This document shows positions 1 through 18,960 of a stretch of 64,000 bases of DNA, one piece after another. The notes under the pieces were generated by a model that saw only the letters and a list, made by a program, of their open reading frames with translations, did no database searches and was not told where the DNA came from. Position 1 is the first letter of the stretch. Each line of letters begins with the position of its first letter. The position numbers and the translations under genes are program-made. Source of the stretch: Seriola aureovittata (Eukaryota > Chordata > Actinopteri > Carangiformes > Carangidae); NCBI RefSeq assembly GCF_021018895.1, contig NC_079386.1:14473552-14537551 (forward strand). Reading direction: 5' to 3'.

Positions 1-34
<34 letters not shown>
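1..34. repeat. (AC)n microsatellite, cut by window start
   Basis: Pure AC dinucleotides from the first base to 34, with imperfect CA-rich sequence continuing to about 220. Confidence 0.95.
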
Positions 35-35
<1 letters not shown>

Positions 36-1309
36 ACACGCGCACAGAGTACAGTTGCAGGGACACATCATCAGACAGAGCATGCATTCATATATGTACT
101 TGCATACACATATATAAGCTGCTGACATGCAAAATGTGCGAACACACACACTCATATGCACACATTGATTTACTATGTACACACACCGAGACAAGCATGC
201 ACTGCACATATGCCACAGACTTAGTCAGTCACTCTCAGATACACAATAGCAGGCTTACAATGGCTGATCCAGGAGATATGTTCTGCGTCAGCAAAGACAT
301 TTGAATTTCCCAGCCAACATTTACCTTCACACAGTGTGCGAGCACATCACATTTAAATGTTAAAACCAAGGCCTTTTGGTGAAAAATATTCAGACTTTCA
401 ATGAACTGAAATTTCTTCTATATGTCGGGACAAAAGCGAATGCACAAAGCCAGAGGTTACATCTAAATACCGTTTGGACTGAAGAGCTGTTATTGACGAG
501 AATAAAATCAAAGCATTTAAAAGTGAGAGAAAGGGGTAAACAAAACATAAAGGTGAACCTTTTTGCATTCCTCACCTAACAAACTGTTCAACTGGCTTTT
601 TGTTGTTGAGATACATACCATATCTCACGCTGTAACTCTCTTTGATCACGGCTGAGAGGTGGTGTAAGAGGAGCGTGGGCTTCTCCACTCCACTCGCATC
701 CTGGCCCACGTTTTGTGGATTTGACTCTCTGCTTTTCGTTGTTGTCATTTGCCCTTGCGCTGCACGCTTGCTCATGCAAGCCTCTTACATAGCAAATGAA
801 ATGCAAGAATGATTCAATAGGAAAACACAAAGTCTGTGCTGAAGCATTTTAAAATGCTCGTGATGGAAGCTGATAAGGCCGATGGCAAAGGTATAAGCAG
901 GAGCCGACTTGTTGAAATAACTTTTTTTCCAGACCAGCGATAAGAGGATATAACTGCCAATGCAAGATAATATGGCGATGTGTGTCTCGAATCAAGATCA
1001 GTCAGATCAAGATGGTGGATATGCTTTCAACCAGATTCCCATTGAATCAGATACATGTTGCTGGATAAGGCGACTCAAGGCCCAGTCCTCAGTAAGTGCG
1101 CTGCACCCTTCCTGTCCCAATGTCAACTTTGCCACATCATAACTGAGTGCATGAAGTCCAACATGTGCAGTTGAGCATTTTCACACACACACCAGATGAG
1201 CTGAAATTTGAGTGTATGGGTGTCGAAGGAGAAAAGTAGCTGAACACCAACTGCAGTAAAATTTGACACACTAGCAGGCTGTTTTCACATTCATCTGCTG
1301 AACAGATCT

Positions 1310-1920
1310 TAGTTGAAGGCTGCTTTCACACCTACCTTGTTCGCTTTGGACATTCTGACTTTTTCACGTTTGCCTGGACCAAAGTAGCAGGTGTGAAAGG
1401 TGCCTCGGACCAAAACAGGTGTTCTCGGTCCGGATCAAACAGAACCATCAGTTCGGTTTGTTTTAAGTGTGAAAACACTTTTTTTAAAGGTGGTTTGGAC
1501 TTTCAGACCAATTACAGGAAGTTGAGGGAGGCTGGTCACCCATTAAACAATAGAAGAAGAAAAATAACCGGAAGAGAAGTAAGAAATAAGCGGTGGTAAC
1601 ACATGGGAGAGGAGGAGACGAAATATTTCATTCTAATTTGGTCCGACGACAAAATCAACTTGAAAAAATGCATAAAAGTGCTGAAACTTAGAAGTTGTTT
1701 TGTGAATTCTGCCAAACTGACAACGCGCTGATGTCAGGTGCACACCTGTCTATAAACAATCAATGTCAAGTATAGGGAGACGCAGCACAAGTGGGTGATG
1801 ACGACAGGATGAAGGCATGTTTTTTCAGTACACTCGCAGTATTTCAATTTGAAACCAAAACTAAACGGTCAAAAGCATGAACCTTGGTCCAAACTTTCAG
1901 GTGTGAAAACACCCTAAGAC
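1310..1920. mobile_element. MITE-like nonautonomous DNA transposon relic
   Basis: The left end (tttcacacct, 1323-1332, followed by cgctttggac) is mirrored on the opposite strand at the right end (ttggtccaaactttcaggtgtgaaaacac, from about 1884). The interior repeats ggtccg and gtgtgaaaac motifs and has no real ORF. The arrangement fits a short inverted-repeat element of the kind common in teleosts. A target-site duplication was not resolved. Confidence 0.5.
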
Positions 1921-2164
1921 GTCTACACGCAAACAATATATATACATTCTGTATATCAATACAAGCTGACGGGAATCCAACATGGAACTTAGACAAGTTT
2001 GATGTGGAAACTTGAAACTTCAAGTGCAAATACACTAAGATTAGACTTTTTCAGATGAGCAGCAGTTAAACTTTTCAAAATGAACGATGTTTGCATATTC
2101 ATAGACTGGATGTTTCAATGAGGGAGAAAAAGTTGACGAGTTCGTAAAAATCTTAAACTTGTTA

Positions 2165-2189
2165 CTTTTTTTTTTTTTTTTTTTTTTTT
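2165..2189. repeat. Poly-T run
   Basis: About 24 consecutive T. Confidence 0.9.
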
Positions 2190-2460
2190 GTCGAAGAACC
2201 ATTTTAGACCCAGATAATTATTCACAGCAGAGTATTTTCATGTCTTAACAGCCGCTCTCCTTCAGGTAACTCTACTGTTTGGTTCAGTCTCGCTCCAGCA
2301 GCTGAATGAAACCTGCCCGGCACCGAACGGACACACGAGTGATCAGCTGGTGAACAGAACCTGTTAAGTTGGTGGGTTAAAGAGCTGTTTAACCCCAAAA
2401 AAAAGAAAGGCGAACACTTGCCTTCATTTCATCAGGTGGTGAAACACCGTTATAAATTGG

Positions 2461-2462
<2 letters not shown>

Positions 2463-2500
<38 letters not shown>
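2463..2500. repeat. (TA)n(TG)n compound microsatellite
   Basis: About 13 TA units pass directly into six TG units. Confidence 0.95.
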
Positions 2501-2825
2501 TGCTCCAAGTCTGTCAGCTTCTTCTTCTTCAGACAAAATGTGTTTAATATTCTTTAAAATTACACTTTAATTCTTTTTTGATAGGGAAGCGCCGCAAACT
2601 GCGGGTTGGTGGATATGTGCACCTACTACGACTAAACCAATGAGAACTAAACTTGTGCCATGTGCTTAAAGTGCGTATTACAAGATCACGTCGATGTGCA
2701 ACAAGTCACAGAATTTAAAACAAATAGTTCACTGCTTTTACTTTTATTGCTTAAATTTACTATAAATACTTTGTATTAATTTTCTCAAGCAATCCTGTAG
2801 ACCTACTTTCAGTGTGCCTTTCCCA

Positions 2826-2915
2826 CTGTTGCTATTTTAGCTGAGGACCCCCTGGAAACCTCCTGAGGGACTCCTACTGGTCCCTCAACCTTATATTGGG
2901 AACCAGAAGTCCAAA
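2826..2915. repeat. Dispersed repeat fragment (teleost type)
   Basis: The stretch gaggaccccctggaaacctcc, then ggtccctcaacc and ttgggaaccagaagtcc, resembles a repeat remembered from many fish loci. Identification is from memory of the motif only. Confidence 0.3.
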
Positions 2916-3280
2916 AATGTGCACTTTGTATATTCCCATCCTCAGTGTGGCCATGTGCTTCCGGGGTGTCTCACCACAACATTTAGGTTACCTCTTGCCC
3001 CTGTCATCACTTTTAACACACTTCAATTGGTGTGAAACTTTTTTCTTCTTCTTCTTCTTTTTCTTCTTCTCCCCCCTCCAAAAAATGTCTCTCTAAACTG
3101 TCAGCTACCCGCCACCCCAGATGCCATATTTAGGATACAAATGTGAAGAGATGACAGCGTTGTAAAATGGTGCCCGTGCTGAGATTATAATTAACATTTC
3201 CAACCTACATCACTCTCCCTCCCACTTCTCCTCTGCTTCTCCTCTATTCACTCACTCCTGTACAATAAATGGGAGAAAAA

Positions 3281-3354
3281 AATGCAAGAAGAAAGGAGAG
3301 AAAGGGAGAAGGGAAAGAAAGGGAGATGGAGGAGGAGAAGGAGGAGGAGAGAGA

Positions 3355-3400
<46 letters not shown>

Positions 3401-3440
3401 AGAGGGTGACCAAACGGAGGGAGGGAGGAGGGAGGGGGAA
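3281..3440. repeat. Purine tract with (GA)n core
   Basis: Nearly pure purine on the + strand, with (GGA)n at 3331-3350 and (GA)n at 3366-3392. Long open frames on the minus strand here are artefacts of this composition. Confidence 0.9.
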
Positions 3441-3809
3441 ACGGCGTATGCTTGTATACAACCCTGATTTCCATTTTTTTCCCAACTCGTAATGTATTTA
3501 ATTCAAGTGAAACGTAATCATGACGTGTCGTGTCATTAATCTCCTCGCCGCCTCTCCCGTAAGTACACTGAGTCTTTACTTTCAACATATATCCTATATC
3601 TTCATTTATCTAGTTAAATTTTATCCACCACTATGTTTACATGTAGGCTACACTTTTATGCATGGTGCTACGAAACACCGCTGATGAAACATTTCCAAAA
3701 TTGTTGAATTTATTGCGACTGTTGTTGCCTCTTTTTTTTCCACGAGCAACACACGGGATAATGGCCAAATATAGTTGTTGTTGTGTTTTATTTTTTACAG
3801 TTTGAATTT

Positions 3810-3915
3810 ATGTGAGAGTGTGTGTGTTTGTGTTTGTGTATGTATGCGTGTGTGTGTGTGTGTGTGTGTATGTGTGTGTGAATGTGTATGTGCGCGCGTG
3901 TGTGCTTGTATGTGA
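3810..3915. repeat. (TG)n imperfect microsatellite
   Basis: TG-rich run with a pure core at about 3848-3869 and a short alternating GC stretch near 3892. Confidence 0.9.
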
Positions 3916-3959
3916 GTGACTGGCATGAAGCATGTATGTACGTATGTATGTATAGTATG

Positions 3960-4720
3960 TAACCGCGCGCTCCGGAACACTTTACGTGTGTGTCATGTAT
4001 GTAAGCCGGTGTATGTGCGCGCGTGGCCGACATGCATGTAGCCGTCGTATAGCCGTGACATGACAAAAAAAAAAAAAAAAGCGGAGAAATGCTGTTTTCC
4101 CAAAATAATCCCGAAAATGCTCCGTCTAACGTTTAAAATAAGTCGACGGGGAAGTCAACTCGAAACGTAATTCGACTTTAAAATGGTTGCAAGTGCACGA
4201 AAAGTCACTCGGAGAGGTTAAAGATGTATTTTTTTTTAATTCGCTCGTAACTTTAACCAAGTTGTGTTAGCTAGCGTCCACGCGAGGAAAGCAGTTTTGA
4301 AATTAGGCAGCGATATGACCTCCTCTTCTTTATCCCCTTTTAACCTCTCTAGAAAAACGACGTTTGACCATAAAAAGTAGCTTTTACCCCCCAAAAAAAG
4401 AGGCACAAGTTCGTGGTGCGTAACGGAGCATTTCGATAAGCCGCCGACATATTGTCCAGGCGTAAAAGTGGATTTTTGCATGTTAGCAAGTTGATTTACA
4501 AAGCGTAATTTGTAGGTAGATGCGATTAGCTTGACTAATTCTTTTGTTGGACGCACATTAGGCATTGTGTAGTGCATTGTTTTCGAGATAAGCACCGTCA
4601 CTTTCATGTGGGATGTGCGCAAAAACGCATCCACAGACTGTAATAGTGTTTTATAAACGTTTTACTTTTGCCACCTTTTACTACAATGTTTACTACAACC
4701 CGTTTAGTTGTCCTAACATC
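3960..4720. promoter_or_regulatory. CpG-rich block, possible distal promoter
   Basis: CpG dinucleotides are much denser here than in the flanks (aaccgcgcgctccgg, gtgcgcgcgtggccgac, agtcgacgg, tccacgcgagg). In fish genomes retained CpGs often mark unmethylated promoters. It lies about 9 kb before the znf219 coding start and could carry its noncoding first exon; this is inference. Confidence 0.3.
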
Positions 4721-7499
4721 ACCTCTAGTGTCTACAAGCTCAGAAAGTAGCATAGCAAGTCTGGCATGCAACGTTGTTGTAGCCGTGTGTGTGTGTATAT
4801 GGGAGTGTGTGTGTGCAAAACGCGTGTTGCCAAATTGTATTCTGTAAAGATAAGTTACCGGTTTTGCAGCCGCGGTTTTAAAAATGTGCGTTTTTGGACA
4901 CGATGTCGCTTTTTGGGACTGATGTCGGTTTTGGGAGATTGGCAGAGGATTCAAGATGAAATCCATGATGGCACTTTTTCTCCTCCCGTCCTCTCCCTGC
5001 TCGCTCACTCGTCTTTTCCCCTCCCTTAATCTTTTGTATAGAAAATTTAAGAACAAAATGGAGCAGGGGAGAGAGCGATAGATAGGCTGACATGACACAC
5101 ACACGCCACCCCCGACTTCTCCAAACTATATCCCACTGTTTATGATTTTTAATCGCATTTTTTGGAAACGGGATTGTGCGCGGACACCGGGCAGGGTTAA
5201 TCTCATTTTAGTGGGGGTGTTTATTAGTGCATTGTTTGTTGATGGTTATTTATTTCATTAATGTGCCTCTAATTGAGATGGCCGCGAGAGAGAAGAGGGG
5301 AAAGAGCGACTGAAAATGGTTGCACGTTATTGACGCACATCATAGGGGCGAGGAGGAAATTCCTCTTGAGATAAGGCGCAGACGTGTCATCTGGGTTGAC
5401 CAAAGACACTCCCGTCGCCTTTTCTATATCCAGTGGAATATGTTTAGGGATCCTGAAATGCCCTATTTTTATATCCACCCAAAATGTCACACTTTTCAGA
5501 GCGTGTGCATAGTGGAAGTAGGTTGACATTGCTGGCTTGTCCTATAATCAGGGCTGTCTTGAAGGGTCCTTAAAGTATCTCTACTTCATTTTTTATTTTA
5601 TTTATCATTTTTGATACATATGTTCTTTGAATTTTAAAGATCTAAACTACGCATTATCTTTAAATAACGCCCGTCTGAGTTGAAAGCAGATATGATCTAT
5701 GAAAGAAATCTGAAAACTGTATACAGCTTTGTCAAAATGAGTGTTTTTCTTTTGATTATTGCCCACTAGAGTGACTTTTTTGATCAATTACGTTAGCAGA
5801 AGGTACCTGTCTCTGCAACAAACTAATAAAACAAGCCTCTCCACTAAATTTTTTATCTTGCTACTACTAAAAAAATCTTAACCGCTCTGCTGGAAAAGTA
5901 ACCCCCCCCCCACCCCCACAGGTTGTCTACCTTTTGATGCAAGTTGATGATTTCATATTGCAAACACTCATCAGGAACCTGCTGTACTAATGAATATGAA
6001 ACACTGGCCCCATGTTACAAAGTGTCTAATGGTTTTGCTTCATTCAGACCTTTTCTCTGCTTGTTGTGTTCAAGTAGTATCCTCCTCCTCCACCACCACC
6101 ATCAACACCGCCTCCTCCCCATCTTTGTACATACTGTACTGTACTTGAGGGGGCACACACACCCCATCCAGGTGGCTCTTGGGGGAAGAGATTGTATGTG
6201 AGGGAGAAAGAGACAGAGAGACGGAGGGAGAGAGAGTAAAAAGGAGAGGAGTGTAGCACCAATCAAGGCTTCTGATTGATATAATTGGGTCATTAGTGCG
6301 CTGTGGGAGAGGCACCTGCTTGCCCTCAGTTAGGGAGAATCTACTGCATTGTGACATTTTGAGACTGTTGAGAGTTCTGCTGGCTGCTCGGGATTAGTGT
6401 GTATTTAGAGCATTAGGGTCTTACTTAAATAGTACGCCACTTGTGCCATTTGTATTCAGTTCTCAGACCAGTTTTAAAGCAGTTTTTACAGTAGTGATGG
6501 ACAGGTAGACACTTCACTTTCTCTTCTGTGTATGGTTGGATATATATCACATAATAAGTTTGGAAAGCTAGGCAGGTCACAGCGCAGAGTAGGAGGGCCC
6601 GCTGTGATTTCAAACAGACGGTCACGCAAAAGATATTCCCGCACTGGTCCAGTCACCAGGAGATGGTGAGCGGAGGAAGCCTAAAGGTTAGTCAGAGAGG
6701 CTGAATATAATAAGACATCAGTATAATACAAAAGAAGTATCTGTCAGTGTCTGAAACCTCCTTCCTCCCACACCTGTCCGGTGTCGGAATAGAGCCTGTA
6801 TCCAACAATTTCTGCAACTTTTATAAAATAGACAGTCCGACGTCTCACATTCACTCTATGCAGCAACTGGCCAGGTCAGTGGAGGTGTGAAAGTGACGCA
6901 GTTTTTAATTGATCTCGAGCTTCTCTCTCTTCTTTTTATTCTTTACACAACTATTTCTGTTCCCGTGTGTGCGTACAACTGAGTGCAACACTATGAATGC
7001 CTTCCAGGGAAGAAATTGTGCACCATTATGCTCATATTTAATAGATTATCGCGTCTCCCCCCTCTCTGTGACCCCGCCGTTTGGACCAGCTATAAACACT
7101 TTTGCCCTCCAGCGCGGTCAGACAACACATGTTACAAACTAGGTTTTTTTTTTTTGAGTTCATCCTCACCTTTAGGCTCAAATCCCCTGACAGAGAAAAC
7201 AAAGTTAACTTCCAACCTCGTAGACATACTGACATGGTGCCGCTGTGCAGGGTGCATTACCCTGAATTACGCAGTGAGGTGTAGATTTATGTATTGGCAC
7301 TCCATATATATCAGTTATTAGTTAGTTATATTTAACTGAGTGTGCGTGGAGCAGCGTGTTACTAAGAAAGAGAGCACATGCTCTGCATATTTCCCCTGGG
7401 GGGAATAAAGAATCAACCTGTGTTAACAGTTACTATTTTTTCTATAGTAAGGCTCTTGTAGGTGCTCACATGTCTGATATATCTGATACACATATTCCA

Positions 7500-7600
7500 C
7501 AAGGAGGTCACAGTGTAAGGTCAGCATCCCTGGGGCTTGTGGGTAGTGGGCGCCTTGCCCAAGGACACTTCAGAGGAGGGGTTCATTTTTTGTCCAATTT
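7500..7600. repeat. Possible dispersed repeat fragment
   Basis: It contains gtgggcgccttgcccaagga followed by cacttcag, a phrase remembered from repeated fish sequences. Weakly supported. Confidence 0.25.
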
Positions 7601-8641
7601 GGATCATGATATTCATTATTTGAATGACAGTTTTTAGCACAAATTTTGATTTGTGACAGGGAAAAGAAATCATCAGGTATGTGTTCGTGTCACCTGTGGG
7701 ATGCATGATTGCTCCCTTCCTTTGCTTTTTCTCGCAGCCCCTGCAGGTGATCTTCACTGTGCACAGATAAGCCTTTTAGGAGGAACACATCCAGTGATTT
7801 GCTGGCAACATTTGCATGCTCCAAAGCAATTCTTCTTTTAAGGCTTCAATCTTGTAATCCTGAATCAGACGAGTCAGTCAGCGCCTCCACTCATTGGTTT
7901 AGACACAGTACGGCCTGTATGACTTGGAGCGAGAGCCTCGTTTCTCTGCCGAGATGCTGTGATGTTTCCAACGTTCAGATTCACTTGCTCAGATCTGGCA
8001 CCGCCGCGTCGCTCCCAGTTCAGCGCTCCGCATCTGCGGGGAAGTGTCGGCTCATGTTCTCCGCTGGAGGAGGAATTCATTCAGAAAGAGCAGGAGCAAC
8101 AGCTTGAGAGGAGATGGAGAGTATAGAGGGAGAGGTAGAGGAGGAGAAATGAAGTGGTTAGGTTAGACGGGAGGAAATGGGGAAAAAAAAAAGCAGAAAG
8201 TAGCAGATAAAACACATGACTTTGGCAGGAAATGTATTGCTTTTACTTTGCTAAATTTTGCTGATGGCCGTCCTGTATCTCGTAAAAGATGAAAGAGCTG
8301 AGGACAGATTTAGAGTCCGGGGCTGAGTGTATCATTTTCGCACAACTCTGTCTTCATCTGCCTCACAAAATGTCTGTCAAAAAGGTCACCAAATTATCAA
8401 TCTTTGGCCATTTGACTGACGTTTTTTTCCCCACCAGCACCATGAATGCCTGTAGTTTCGTTTCCAAGACAGGCCTTGAGCCTTATCAATGCAGTGTTGC
8501 TCTCAAGTTCAAACCAAGATGATACACAAAAACTTAGCATTTCCTGTACAAGGAATCCACCAGGCACATCTTTACAGTAAGTGTTGGGCACACAGTGGGA
8601 GGCTTTTACCCTTATCACTGCTGGAGCTGGAGATGAGATGA

Positions 8642-8675
8642 GGGGGGGGGTGGGGGGGGGGGGGGGGGGGGGGGG
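8642..8675. repeat. Poly-G tract
   Basis: Nine G, one T, then 24 G. Prone to G-quadruplex formation and to sequencing error. Confidence 0.9.
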
Positions 8676-9175
8676 TGGAGAGCGCGAGCCAGACAAAGTT
8701 GAAGTGAAGCAGGGGGGTTCAGGGAAAGGTGAAGTAAAGGAAATGAATACCGTCTGTGGGGAAGTTGCCACGTGACCACGCGATAAAAACCACAGGCCCA
8801 AATTATACTGTACCGCACAGAGAGCGGACTCCCCCTCTCTTCCTCCCTCAACTGCTCATCCTGTCTTTCATACACATTTTTTGTGGTCAGTCTCTCATAC
8901 ACCCACTTATCCCCAAAGGACACCTCACCTCACACACTTTATCACATGAGAGTTCAAGTAATACAGCAGGAAGGAAGATACACAGAAGTACACACACATG
9001 CACACAAAAGACATACACAGCCTCCAGATACACACTTCACCCTATGGCTCAGGCCTGAGACCTTGGAGATGCTTATTTTTAGGTACATGGAAGAGGACAT
9101 GCGCCGCAAACACACACACACACACATACACACACACTGGCACAGACAAAAACAAAAGTAGTTATTGTATCACTC

Positions 9176-9300
9176 TTGACCTTGAGTTCAGCCCCCCACC
9201 CTAAAGGGTCACAAGATAAGTTGGTGGGGTCACAATATGATTATGAAAAAACATGCACAATGTATTTTCTATATTTTCTCAAAGTTGATCTTTTTCCCCG
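9176..9300. repeat. Dispersed repeat fragment (teleost type)
   Basis: The words ccctaaagggtcacaagataag and ggtggggtcacaatatgatta resemble a widespread fish repeat with the pattern agggtcacaagat...ggggtcac. The boundaries are approximate. Confidence 0.35.
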
Positions 9301-9822
9301 TGAAATGAGGAGATTTTATTTCCTCAGGTCTGTAATCATCATTAAAATGAAACAATCTAAAGATATCACACTGCTAAGAGCTCATTATGCAAACTGTAAT
9401 GATGGGTTGCGAGTAGAGGCAAAGGCAACAAAAAAAAAAGTTAGAGGCAAAAAGGCAGAAAAGGTTGCAATCCAGTGCCACGGGCAATGGACATACACAA
9501 GCCCACTTAATATGCAACCCATAACACACATTTACACTCATATCATTAATATAAAGCTGAGCAGATATAGCGCTTCCTGCCCACACATACTCACTGGTAA
9601 AAACACAGAGTGGAAGGTGTTCACACCCTCACATTTACAATTATGATGTGTAGTTTGCCGACATGTACGAACCTGTACCGACTGCCTTCACAATAAAGCT
9701 GTACCACTCAGTGGATATTTACACAATGACTTCAAAACCCCCCAAAAATAAACTTGTCTGAACATATTGTGCTCCTACTCCCTTGACAACTATTTATCAG
9801 GGATATAATGTATGACTCAGCA

Positions 9823-9862
9823 CCCCCCCCCCCCCCCACACACACACACACACACACACACA
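9823..9862. repeat. (C)n(AC)n compound repeat
   Basis: About 15 C followed directly by about 12 AC units. Confidence 0.9.
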
Positions 9863-10409
9863 CCTTGTGACACAAGTGCAAAAGATGTTATCAGCACTTA
9901 AATTTTTTTTTTCTTTTTAGAGCCAAAAAAAGAAAGCTAGCATATTGACCTCTGTCATGAAAACTAATTTCCAGTTGAGATAATTCAGTGCTTGAAATCA
10001 GGTATCTCAGTGCCCACAAAGTTACACGGCAATTACTGTAATGACAACATCATGGCAATACTTAACACAACAACAATATGCTTTTAAGCTGTCATTACTG
10101 CGGGATTTGCAATGTTGTTACACCGCTGCACGAACACTGCAAATTTCAGGGTCAGAGAAAAACCAGGAAATTTAAAAAAAATAAATAAAAAAAAATCAGG
10201 GAAAGTGCAGACATACAGAAATACAAGTGAAAATATGTTTTTTTTCTATTCACACTTTCATGTGTCCGTTATCAACATGCATTTCACGTCAAGATTGACA
10301 GCATGAATTAAATGGATCACATTAAAAATGCATTTCCATGATGCACTTTTAAAATCTGATTTCTCCGTCTCTCGCAGAGCTGCCGCACTTCCCCTATTCA
10401 CATCCTTTA

Positions 10410-10650
10410 AAATGTGATAGTTAACACCTGGTTGAGTACCTGCACTATCAATCTGTGTGCAATTTCTGAGTGCAATTTTGCAGATTGGGAGTGAATTGCA
10501 TTTGTTGGTGGTTGATTGTGGACAAATGTGTCTCCAACCACGTCCGGAGGTGGCTTTATTTGACTGGTTCTTCTCTGCCTTTCTTGGTTCATTTACACCT
10601 GGGTTTTATGTGCTTCTTCTCCACCTGATTCCAATCTGATGTCTGTCCCT
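10410..10650. repeat. Possible transposon-derived fragment
   Basis: It contains gttaacacctggttgag and catttacacctgggttt around an unremarkable core. Repeated cacctgg words near both edges hint at a decayed element. Weakly supported. Confidence 0.2.
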
Positions 10651-11287
10651 AAATCACCCCCGACCCCCCTTTTCCCTGAATCCTTTGCTGCACCTTATCT
10701 CCCTCAGTCCATCTATCCAAATTTTCTTTATTGGCATGACAGGGCTGGTGGTTGGCGACAGCCATCGTCACGGTGGAACAATGCATTGTGATGGTGATAT
10801 TCATATGATAATGCCATCAGACTTAACACTGCTGCAGATACATTTAGATAGCCAGTCTCCTCTTTTCCTTTCTTTCCCCTCTCTGTGTCCCTCTCTGTCT
10901 GTTTGGTTGTATATTTCTGTGTGTTGACTTTTCAAATGATTTTTAAATCTGTTGTTCTGTCTTCATGTTAAGCCCCAGCCTGCCACTCCACCACTCTGAT
11001 TTCTCTCCTATTCTCTGTTCCAGCATGTCCGTCTCTTTACCCTTTCTATTTTTCTCCCCCGTTTCCCCTCAACACCATGTTGGCAATCACATTAAATCAT
11101 TTTCATTCACATGGCTTCTGACAATGTTTTTTTTTTATGCTGCCCAGTTTGTAACTGCACTGTATGTTTCTCTCTGTCTCTCTCTTTCTTTCTCTCTGTC
11201 TGCCGCCTTTCTCATTTTTGCTCTTCGCCATGTTGGCAGGGCCCAATCTACCAGCTGATATCAGCATTCCCTGGCACTCTGCCAACT

Positions 11288-11450
11288 GGCAACACTGCAG
11301 GAGAGAAAGAAAGAGAGAGGGAGAGAATGAAAGAAAATTAGTGAATAATAGACGGAGGGAGGGAGCGAGAGAATGAGAGGGGGATGGGAGGAGTATGAAT
11401 CAAGGAGAGAAAGACAGAAGGGAAAGGAAGACAGGGAGAGAAAGAACAAT
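11288..11450. repeat. GA-rich purine tract
   Basis: Imperfect GAGA/GGGA sequence over about 160 bases next to pyrimidine-rich DNA (11165-11205). Confidence 0.8.
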
Positions 11451-11616
11451 AATGGTGGATTAAGAAAGGACTCTGTGTGAGCGTGTGTGTGTCTGTGGTT
11501 GTGTGTGAGTGTGTGTGTTTATGTGATTGATATGGTGTGATATCCCTGTGAGTCATAGCTGAGCTAAAATGTCAACTGGCTACATGAGAATCTCTTTGTC
11601 ATCCAGGCTCAGTGAC

Positions 11617-11663
11617 ACATACACACACAAACACACACGCACACACACAAACACACACATACA
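11617..11663. repeat. (AC)n imperfect microsatellite
   Basis: AC repeats interrupted by AAAC and GC units. Confidence 0.85.
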
Positions 11664-13189
11664 CAAATCCAACAGATCATATAAACACATATGTGACCAT
11701 ACCGCCGCATGAACACAAATATGGGCGACACACCTGCGAACACAGATGTTCCATTGTTTTGCCACAATGATTGATGACCTTTTGTTTTGTTGTGGACGCC
11801 TCTGCTGCTTCTCAACTCCACCAAATGATGGACAAAAACAGTCTATGTGCATAAATCCAGTCGAACAGATGCAAACTGCTGTGCACTCAAAATATTTGGA
11901 TGTGTGAGCGTGCTTGCCAAAATGCTTGTGTGTCGAATATGCTGTATATCACGCTTTACATTTTAGCTGACTCTGTTATCTACGGTGACGGTTGCAGTAC
12001 AGTAAACACAACAGTAGAATAAGCTTACATTTGTAGATTACTTAAACAAGTCATGACTAAGCAGTGTATGGGTCAAAGCACCACACCCAGGCAGTAGATT
12101 GAGAGATACTGATGTGCATAAGTACATGCATACTGTATGTGTCTGTCTGCAGTTCTGATTTAAGCAAAAAGCTGCTACTGTATGAGTGTACAGGAAGGGC
12201 GTGTGGGGAAGTCAAAACATCGCGCGCCCATCCTGTTTGGGACAGTCCATGTCCTGTGGTGCCCTTAACTCCTAAATACACACGGACACCCACGCAGATA
12301 CAAGCTGATGCACATTCACACTCCGACTAATCATCCCATATGTGCTAACAGTATGCCGGAGTGCATAGTGAACACATGCAGGACGCAGAACAGGTGTACA
12401 CCTGTTACACATCCAAGCGCATGCATACACCTAAGCAGACTAAAGAGTACATGAAGATCAAAATCAAATTTGCTTTGTAGTTAACATTTACATGCATTAA
12501 AACACAACCAGTGCTATAATTAGTGTGCATTTGATTGTATGCTTTTAGCCTTTATGATGGAATACATTCAAAGAATATCAGTGCAAATTAATGTTTAATC
12601 CTGTTTGACAAAAATCTGCTACCTGTAGTTCATTGCTCAATATTTCAAAAGCATTTACGCCTACATCGACACAGATACTGTTAATTTACTCGAGTCTTTC
12701 GTTAGATTACAGCTGCAATAATGTGCTAAAATGTGTGTTTTTAAAGGATTTTTGATTGCAAATAACTCAGATTCAAGTTGAGTTTCTCATTTATCATCAT
12801 TGATCATTAGTTTGTTTTTGTCCCCAGAAAATCAAAGGAGGAGGCTGCCACAGAAGTGTGTCCATCAGCCGAGACAATAAAGAATGGCATAATATCACAC
12901 ACACTGCTGGTAATTCTTTACTGTTTGCATACTTACTCACATACTGTACATACAATTTGCATTCATATACAGACATATGAACCTGTTAGGTTAATGGTAA
13001 ACAGTAAATGGTCTATTTCTTTGGCTGTTTTCCAGATCTGGTCAAGGTCAAGTTGCAGTTAAAGATAATTATGCGCAACATGCAAATTTAACCTTTCCTC
13101 TGCGTTTTTAAAGTTGTAACTCCTCTAAAGTCATCATCCCACTCACTATCTGTCTGTCTACTTTTCTCTCTGTTTTGTACTGATAGAGG

Positions 13190-18960
<5,771 letters not shown>

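Larger units (their letters stand above)
1..13186. other. Gene-poor region upstream of znf219
   Basis: No supported coding exon in about 13 kb on either strand. It contains microsatellites, purine and pyrimidine tracts, a CpG-rich block (3960-4720), transposon-like relics (1310-1920, 2826-2915, 9176-9300) and a second CpG-rich patch near 7870-8110. It may hold untranslated first exons of znf219, since the first coding exon is preceded by a splice acceptor. Confidence 0.7.

Noticed and set aside
3244..3588. Minus-strand ORF rich in Ser, Leu and Pro
   Set aside because: Produced entirely by the GA/CT tract; no conserved motif.
3788..4066. Minus-strand ORF rich in Thr and His
   Set aside because: Product of the TG/CA microsatellite.
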